Assembly: GCA_039707465.1 (NCBI GenBank)
Contig: CM077644.1
Coordinates: 214,333,962 to 214,397,961 of the forward strand
Reading direction: 5' to 3'
Origin: Rhabdophis nuchalis
Taxonomy: Eukaryota > Chordata > Lepidosauria > Squamata > Natricidae
Length of the DNA stretch: 64,000 bases
How positions within the stretch are numbered: the stretch's first letter is position 1; the number at the start of each line of letters is the position of its first letter. Of the stretch, positions 57,950-64,000 are shown piece by piece. A program made the translations under genes and the position numbers. A model generated the notes under the pieces. That model was not told where the DNA came from, ran no database searches, and was given only the letters and a program-made list of their open reading frames with translations.

Positions 57950-58684
57950 GCTCAACCCCTCCAAGACCAAATGGCTGTGGTTCCCAGCATCCCGTTACAG
58001 TCAGCTGGTTCCATCATTGGCTATGGGGGGTGAGACCTTAGCCCCCAAAGGAAGGGCTTGCAACTTGGGTGTCCCCTGGATGCACGGCTGTCCCTGGAAG
58101 ATCATATGATGGCTGTCGCCAGGGGGGCTTTTTATCAGGTTCACCTGATCTACCAGTTGCGTCCCTTTCTGGATCGGGATGCCCTGCGCACAGTCACACG
58201 TGCCCTTGTCTCTTCCCGTCTGGACTACTGTAATGCTCTCTACATGGGGCCCCCCTTGAAGTGCACCCAGAGGCTCCAACTGGTCCAGAATGCGGCGGCG
58301 CAGATAATTATGGGGGCGACACGACACTCCCATGTAACACCCCTTTTGCGCAAGTTACACTGGCTTCCGGTGGTCTTCCGGGTGTGATTTAAGGTGTTGG
58401 TTACTATCTTTAAAGTGTTCCATGACTTAGGACCTGGGTATCTACAAGATCGCCTTCTGCCACCGAGAGCTTCCCACCGGCCAGTACGCTCCCATAGAGA
58501 GGGTCTCCTCATGGTGCCGTTGGCTAAACAATGTCGACTGGCAACACCCAGGGGGAGAGCCTTCTCTGTGGGAGCACCTGTTTTCTGGAATGAAATGCCC
58601 CCGGAGTTACAAATTATCCCTGACCTACGCACCTTCCGCCGTGCTCCTAAAACCTTTCTTTTTCAACAAGCCGGGCCAGTGTAA
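57950..58684 (+). pseudogene. L2-like ORF2 C-terminal reverse transcriptase region, broken
   Basis: 58058-58387 encodes the end of the reverse transcriptase and its linker: 'ALVSSRLDYCNALYMGPPL', 'RLQLVQNAAAQIIMGATR', 'HVTPLLRKLHWLPVVFRV'. A TGA at 58385 then breaks the frame, and 58394-58684 continues the same protein ('FSVGAPVFWNEMPPEL', ending 'FLFQQAGPV'). Upstream from 57950 a shifted frame gives 'LNPSKTKWLWFPASR'. The SRLDYCN...LHWLP series is typical of L2/CR1-group ORF2. Catalytic core absent; non-functional. Confidence 0.85.
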
Positions 58685-58868
58685 ATACAAACTTTATTAT
58701 TCTTAATTGGGTTTGTTAGTTTTTAACTTCTATTATGGGCCAAATTTGTATATGTTTTTAAATTGTTTTAACTTCTGTATATCCGTGTTTTATTTTGGCT
58801 GTACACCGCCCTGAGTCCTTCGGGAGTAGGGCGGTATAAAAAATTAATTTAATTAATTAATGAATTAA
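57950..58868 (+). mobile_element. L2-like LINE, 5'-truncated, ~0.9 kb
   Basis: The longest L2-like coding remnant in the window, followed by a 3'UTR with 'caccgccctgagtccttcgg' and an AATT-rich end. It lies within LTR-like copy C, which is therefore older. Confidence 0.82.
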
Positions 58869-58965
58869 AAACCATCTTTCCAAACAGCCGCCATATTTCC
58901 AGTGTCTTTCTCCCCACTTGAAACTGAACCCAGAAGGATACTTCTCCCAACAGGGCCTAATTCAA

Positions 58966-59324
58966 AAAGTTTTAAACTTTGAAACCAACATCTTTCTTCA
59001 TTTTAAGAATTTCCTCCACCAGGATTTTCAAAAATCTCTTCAGAGCTACTTTCACCCTTGCTGCAGCTGTGCAAGACACACAGGTGCCGTCCTAATTCAC
59101 TTTTTGTCTCAAACCCTGACAGAGAATGACAAAATTGCCTCAAAGCATTCGAGAGCCCTTTGTCATGTTCATATACCTGAATTCTGTCACATCAAGACTA
59201 CATAATCTAATAATGTCATATATGTAGGTATTCTAATTTGTTAATTAATAACTTCTGTATTAAAAGATACTGTAGCTCACAGACAATGGACAAGTTTCTT
59301 TTAACCAGCCCATTCAACATTTAA
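58966..59324. other. Unique sequence
   Basis: Nothing recognised. Confidence 0.35.
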
Positions 59325-59556
59325 GGGAACCAGTTTGGTGAAGTGGGTGAGGGTAGAAACCAGGAGACTGTGAGTTATAGTCCCACCTTAGATACAAAAT
59401 CATCTGGGTGATCTTGGATCAATGTCATGTCTCCCAGTCCTGGGAAGGAGGCAATGACAATCCACTTCTAAAATCTTGCAAGAGAATCACAGGGTCCAGA
59501 AAATCACCAAAAGTCAACGCTGACTAAAAGACACAAAAAATACAAATAAAAATTAT
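59325..59556 (+). mobile_element. tRNA-derived SINE with BovB-like tail
   Basis: Head 'aaccagtttggtgaagtggg' and 'tgtgagttatagtcccacc', body 'gggtgatcttggatcaatgt' and 'gaaggaggcaatgacaatcc', 3' part 'aaaagtcaacgctgactaaa' then an ACA/A-rich tail. The 3' end resembles BovB LINE tails, as in Sauria SINEs; the head is shared with 8470 and 35243. Confidence 0.72.
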
Positions 59557-62019
59557 TACAAATAACCACTAGGTGTCTCTGCTGTATGAAATTCAATACT
59601 GTGTTGTCTTTTTTTCTCTCTCTAGGCCCTGCCATTTCAATTAGTGTACAATGATTCGTGCAAGACCTTTTTATTGTAATCACTCAGATCCAGTCATATG
59701 CATAGATCACTTCTCTATAAAGACACAAAGATTTAAATGTCTAGCTAACATCAAAGTCTGGGACTACATTATAATCAAAAGTGTTACATTTGGGATAGAT
59801 TGGCCAAATTAAACACTTAAGGCCAGAAGACTGGATTGGAATCAGTTAAGCAAGCATCCGAGCATCCAAGAACTCTTGAAAAGATAAATGGATTGCTGTG
59901 TATCAAAGAAGCAAATGAGGAAGCCCAAATTGCTTCAGTCCTAGAGTTTGGGTTCATACATAATGTGGTTTGACTTAATTTGACCTGTCTATTGTGGGCT
60001 TGGAGAAGTGGGGGGAAGCAGTCATCCATGAACAATGCATGCCTACTATGCTTATCTCATACGGGATGCAGTCAAAATTGTTGACCTGGTTTTACATTAT
60101 GGAGGATGGAGGCTGAGCTATAAAATAGTTGTCTTGAAGTAATTTCTATATTTAAAAAACCCAACCCTTGCAATAATTGGTTTAAGACCTGCATATATTT
60201 GAAGAATGACCTTCACTGTACTACACAAAGCTTGATGAGACACCAAGTGGACAATGTTGCACATTTCTGGCTTATGGTTTAATCCAATCTAATAGATATT
60301 GGATTTACAAGTGGAATTTGATAAACACCTAAAAATGAAAAGGACATATAAATAATATACGCAAAGAGTGATGTAGATTATCTTTTAAAATTGAAATATA
60401 AGAGATACACTGGAGTTACTTAATGGAAATTGCACATGAACTTCAATAAAGGAGGCAAAGAGATTTGAAGAAGAGTTCAGTTTTTATCTAGGGGGCTTAA
60501 GGATGGCTGGAGAGAAAGAAAACACAAATTTGGTTTATCTAACTGGGTTAAATAATGAATGTCTATTTTTGATAATGTTAATAGTTACCTAGGCTGCATA
60601 GTTTCTCTTTTTGAAGTGTTCAATGATGTAATTGATTAGTTTGTAATATTTGCCTTTTTTTCGGGGATATGAAAAAAGTTGATATTATTTCTGATAATTA
60701 ATAACTTTCAATTTTACTATTATAATTGTAATATTTGTTAAGAGATCTGGGAGATTTATATTAAATTAAAAAGGGAATTATATACTTATGCTGTTAGATA
60801 TTAATTTTTACTGGGCCTTTGTGATCTATAAAAACTAAAGACTTAGAGATGAGTTTGTACTAAATGCGGTGAGATATGGAATAAAGACATACCTGGTGTA
60901 CTTGAAGATAAATTGTTAGTGTCGAATATTGGTGGGAAGATTCATTTTGTTACTGTCTTGGGGTGATGTCTTACTTTTTTCCATTTTTTTCCTATTTTAA
61001 TATGCTTCAATTAATATGCTTCAGGTTTCTTTATTAGATTTATCTGCTTATTCTTAATAAAACTACTGGGGGGGAAATCTTATGGTCTTACAGTTTCTAG
61101 CCCGTTGCCTTAAACATTACAGTATAGCAAATCAGTTGGCAAACAATAGTTCAATCATACCCAGTATGTTTTATATATTTTATCTAGCCTAAACATTTTT
61201 AAATCAATGTTTGTGTTACTGAGAAAGCAAAAGAATTACACATGAATAAAAAGATAAATAAATCTGCCAAGATAAATACCTAGTTATATAATTGCTACCC
61301 AGCAAATGTATTGTACACAGGCCAAATCAATAAGTCGCTCACTGAAAAATTGGTTGTGTAGTTGATGGAGATATTTTTTTACTCAGCTAAAAATGTTAGC
61401 AAACATCAAACTCCTTAACATGAAATAGAATGTTTTTAGTTAGAAAGGACTAAATTAAGGAGTAAACATTAACTATGGAAGTTACTTGCCATTCACCACC
61501 CTGGGGTCAGTTAAAGGTGATTTTACAGTCTGACACTGCAGCATATACTGAGCATGAAACATGCTGAAGAAAAAAGATGGATGGCCAACGAGGCTTTTTG
61601 TGACTCCCAGTTGAGGAAGAAATGCATCATGACTTTAACTCAAAGCACAGCTGCCACATCCGCAGGACAGCCTAAGCATTTTGATTGGAGGAACAAATGG
61701 TACATCCTTCCCTGTCCATCTTTAGCCGTTGACTAGATAGCAAGTTAAATTTTACTTTTCCACAGGAGATCAGGAGATGGGATTGTATCCTCCATCTATT
61801 CATTCCTTCACCTACTTCCTTACTGCTTTTGCTAGATTACTAATCTGCTCCTATTGCAGCTTCTTTTTGACCTTTGCTTCCTTAGAACCTTCCCTTAGAG
61901 GGAAATCCATCTTCCATCATGGAGCATGATTTCAAAATCATGCTTTTGAAAGATCAGTATACGACATTGCTCTGACTCTTGGGCTCCTTGTCTACTGAAT
62001 CAGAGAGAAAAAAGCAACC
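59557..62019. other. Long unique AT-rich stretch
   Basis: About 2.5 kb with no coding exon or recognisable repeat on either strand. Confidence 0.4.
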
Positions 62020-62460
62020 CAGCCTTTTTTATTTTTTATTTTATTTTAATCACATTTATATTCCGCCCTTCTCCACAAAGGACCCAGGGCGGCGCACAGG
62101 AATTTAAAAAACATACAAAACAATAAATACAGAATTTAAAAACATATTAAATTAAATTATAATCCTATGCTAAAATCCAAATTAAAATCCCCAATTTAAA
62201 ACTATCTAAAATAGTCCCAACGGGAGGTTAGGCTAGGCCAGCTTGCTGAAAAAGATGTGTCTTTAGACACTGGCGGAAGAGGCGGAGGTCCGAGATGGTA
62301 TGCAATTCAGGGGGTAGGTCGTTCCAAAGGGCAGGGCCCGCCACAGAGAAGGCTCTTCCCCTGGGTGTTGCCAGATGGCATTGCCCGGCCGACGGCACCC
62401 TGAGAAGGCCTTCTCTGTGGGAGCGGATCGGCCGAAGGGATGTATGGGGCAGCCTATAGT
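62020..62460 (-). mobile_element. L2-like LINE 3' portion
   Basis: The minus strand has the end of ORF2 (complement of 'ccacagagaaggctcttccc', encoding GRAFSV-type residues), the 3'UTR and the 'cgccgccctgggtcc' tail with an AT-rich end. The frame is broken compared with the copies at 34736 and 62908. Confidence 0.8.
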
Positions 62461-62907
62461 TCTATCTAAGTGAATTAGAGCAGACTAGCTGGGGAATTCT
62501 GGGAATTGATGTCCATACCGCTTAAAGTTGCTGAGGTTGCATTAGCAATCAGCACAGAAAATGGATACAAGACTACTTCATAATCATAATCATAATAATG
62601 TGCCAATATAAAAGGCAACATATTTGCATTGGTTTCAATAGAAAACACATTTTAAAAACTAAAATACCAATATTGGTGTTTCATGTAGGAGAACAGAAAG
62701 AAGAGTCATCTTCTATTTTGGTGGGATGGAATCAAGTTAATCTCTGTGGGAAAGAGAATTACATGTTCAGTTGTGTTCAGTTGAGCTTTTATTGCAACAT
62801 TTTATTTTCGGGGAGTCCTTAGTCCTCTCTGAGCTTGCTTGGTTTCTTGCAGACATTTCATTACTCTAATTATGTAACATCATCAATGCTAAGGTAGTAA
62901 GGACAAC

Positions 62908-63372
62908 TATCTTTAAAGCGCTCCATGGCTCGGGGCCTAGTTATATGCGAGACCGCCTCCTGCCCCATACATCCCTTAGACCGATACGCTCCCACAGAGA
63001 GGGCCTCCTCAGGGTGCCGTCGGCCGGACAATGTCGACTGGCGACACCCAGGGGGAGAGCCTTCTCTGTGGCGGGGCCAGCCCTCTGGAATGACCTACCC
63101 CCTGAATTACGTACCATCACCGACCTCCGCCTCTTCCGCCAATGTCTTAAGACATATTTGTTTCAACAAGCCGGCCTAGCCTAACCTCCCATGGGGACTT
63201 TTAGATAGTTTTAAATTGGGTTTTTAAAATTTGGTTTTAGCGCAGGATAGGTTTATTTAATAGTTTTTTAAATTATATTTATTGTATTTTGTATGTTTTA
63301 AATTTCCTGTGCGCCGCCCTGGGTCCTCTGTGGAAAAGGGCGGGATATAAATTTAAATAAATAAATTAAAAA
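62908..63372 (+). mobile_element. L2-like LINE, recent 5'-truncated copy
   Basis: Starts in ORF2 ('actatctttaaagcgctcca' = TIFKALHG-type), open to the stop at 63182, then 3'UTR, 'tgcgccgccctgggtcctct' and A/AAAT end. It splits the left arm of the inverted repeat; 'aagga' flanks both sides, a minimal target duplication. Confidence 0.85.
62945..63184 (+). pseudogene. L2-like ORF2 C-terminal remnant
   Basis: 79 codons, MRDRLLPHTS to YLFQQAGLA, differing from the 34749 copy by one residue (Gly for Ser after HRE). The truncated C-terminus alone has no enzymatic domain; the frame is preserved because the insertion is young. Confidence 0.82.
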
Positions 63373-63799
63373 AAAAGGAGTGCTGTTTGCTGTCAATTTA
63401 TACCTCTTCTGCAGTAATCAGCACTCAGATCATCATAGATTAAGGTGAACTTCATACTAACAACCAATTAAGAAACTGCCAAAGAGCCATCAGTAAACAG
63501 CCCAACCAAAGAATCTCTAAGACTGCCCAACCCACGCAGACAGGCAAGACACCAGAATATAAACTGACAACAAACAGCACTCCTTACTAGCTCTGATGAT
63601 GTTATCTAGTTAGGATAATGAAATGTCTGGAAGAAAACAAGCAAGCTCAGAGAGCACCAAGAATCCCTCAAAAACTAAAATGTTGAGATAAAAGCTGAAC
63701 ACAAGTGAACATGTAATTCTGTCTTCTCTTTCCCACAGAGATTAACTTGATTCCATCCCACCAAAATAGAAGATGACTCTTCTTTCTATTCTCCTACAT

Positions 63800-63935
63800 C
63801 AGGGGTGTCAAACTCGCATCGTTATGGCATCGTCACATGATGTATTGTGACTGTTTCCCCCTTTGCTAAACCGGGTGTGGGCATGGCCACTGTGTAAACG
63901 CATCCGGCCCACGGGCCGCGTGTTTGACAGCCCTG
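63800..63935. mobile_element. hAT MITE with perfect TSD
   Basis: 136 bp, 'caggggtgtcaaactcgc' to 'gtgtttgacagccctg', with exact duplications tcctacat (63792-63799, 63936-63943). Same family as 52477, with 'catccggcccacgggccg' inside. Confidence 0.93.
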
Positions 63936-64000
63936 TCCTACATCCTCCTAACCTTCTGAAGAAAGAAGTGTCCAGCCCTTGCCAAGCAGGATTATTTCAG

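Larger units (their letters stand above)
57715..58965 (-). mobile_element. LTR-like repeat, copy C, split by an L2
   Basis: 57715-57949 and 58869-58965 on the minus strand match copies A and B: 'gagtttcctgttcctgtaca', 'ccattggctgtcag' and 'ctgggttcagtttcaagtg'. A TATA-like 'tatattttatac' lies on the minus strand near 57872. A 5'-truncated L2 separates the halves. Confidence 0.6.
62683..63799. repeat. Imperfect large inverted repeat with L2 in one arm
   Basis: Left arm 62683-62907 plus 63375-63402; right arm 63554-63799; loop about 150 bp (63403-63553). The outer 75 bp of each arm ('atgtaggagaa', 'atcttctattttggtggg') differ at a single position; inner parts are less alike. The left arm is interrupted by an L2 (62908-63372). 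A hAT sits immediately outside the right arm. Both arms hold the 'gatgatgtta...taatgaaatgtc' module also seen at 24620. Confidence 0.82.

Overview
The window looks like intergenic or intronic DNA from a squamate reptile, most likely an advanced snake. The evidence is the repeat content: CR1 LINEs whose 3' ends carry the 'ggttggactagaagacct' motif, L2-like LINEs ending in a 'cgccgccctg...gggcgg' tail, tRNA-derived Sauria-type SINEs, an R4-type LINE fossil, L1-type ORF1 elements, a fish/frog-like Tc1 remnant and many short hAT elements with 8-bp target duplications. I found no protein-coding exon of a host gene, no tRNA or rRNA gene and nothing bacterial. Every ORF with a recognisable protein signature belongs to a retroelement and is broken or 5'-truncated; the other longer ORFs are low-complexity or repeat shadows.

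Layout. 1-14 kb: AT-rich unique sequence with foldback hAT elements (2700, 3540, 4946, 5249, 7146), an AAAG microsatellite, degraded SINEs and an L2 tail. 14-20 kb: hAT elements, and an older TIR repeat (16767-19403) split by a nearly complete ORF1-only L1-type element (16805-18770) and by a hAT copy. 20-39 kb: mostly unique sequence with scattered hAT, SINE, CR1 and L2 copies, a Tc1 deletion derivative (25070-25610) and a probable LTR near 39 kb. 39.5-43.7 kb: a three-layer nest, with a hAT element inside an ORF1-only L1-type element inside another copy of the same family. 44-50 kb: CR1 and L2 fragments and LTR-like repeats. 52.2-54.6 kb: a decayed R4-type LINE (reverse transcriptase plus restriction-like endonuclease remnant) hit by three hAT elements and one L2 tail. 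55-64 kb: SINEs, L2 copies, an L2-interrupted LTR-like repeat, and an imperfect inverted repeat (62.68-63.80 kb) with an L2 in one arm and a hAT at the other end.

The most promising unusual system is the ORF1-only L1-type family. Two full copies, each with exact 15-bp-class target duplications, have the same 5'UTR (~855 bp), one RNA-binding ORF1 (~288 codons) and a ~240-bp 3'UTR, with no reverse transcriptase. This parallels mammalian HAL1 'half-L1' elements. A third copy ends inside ORF1 without a poly(A) tail yet has a perfect 15-bp duplication. All boundaries were read by eye; outer edges of older repeats are approximate.
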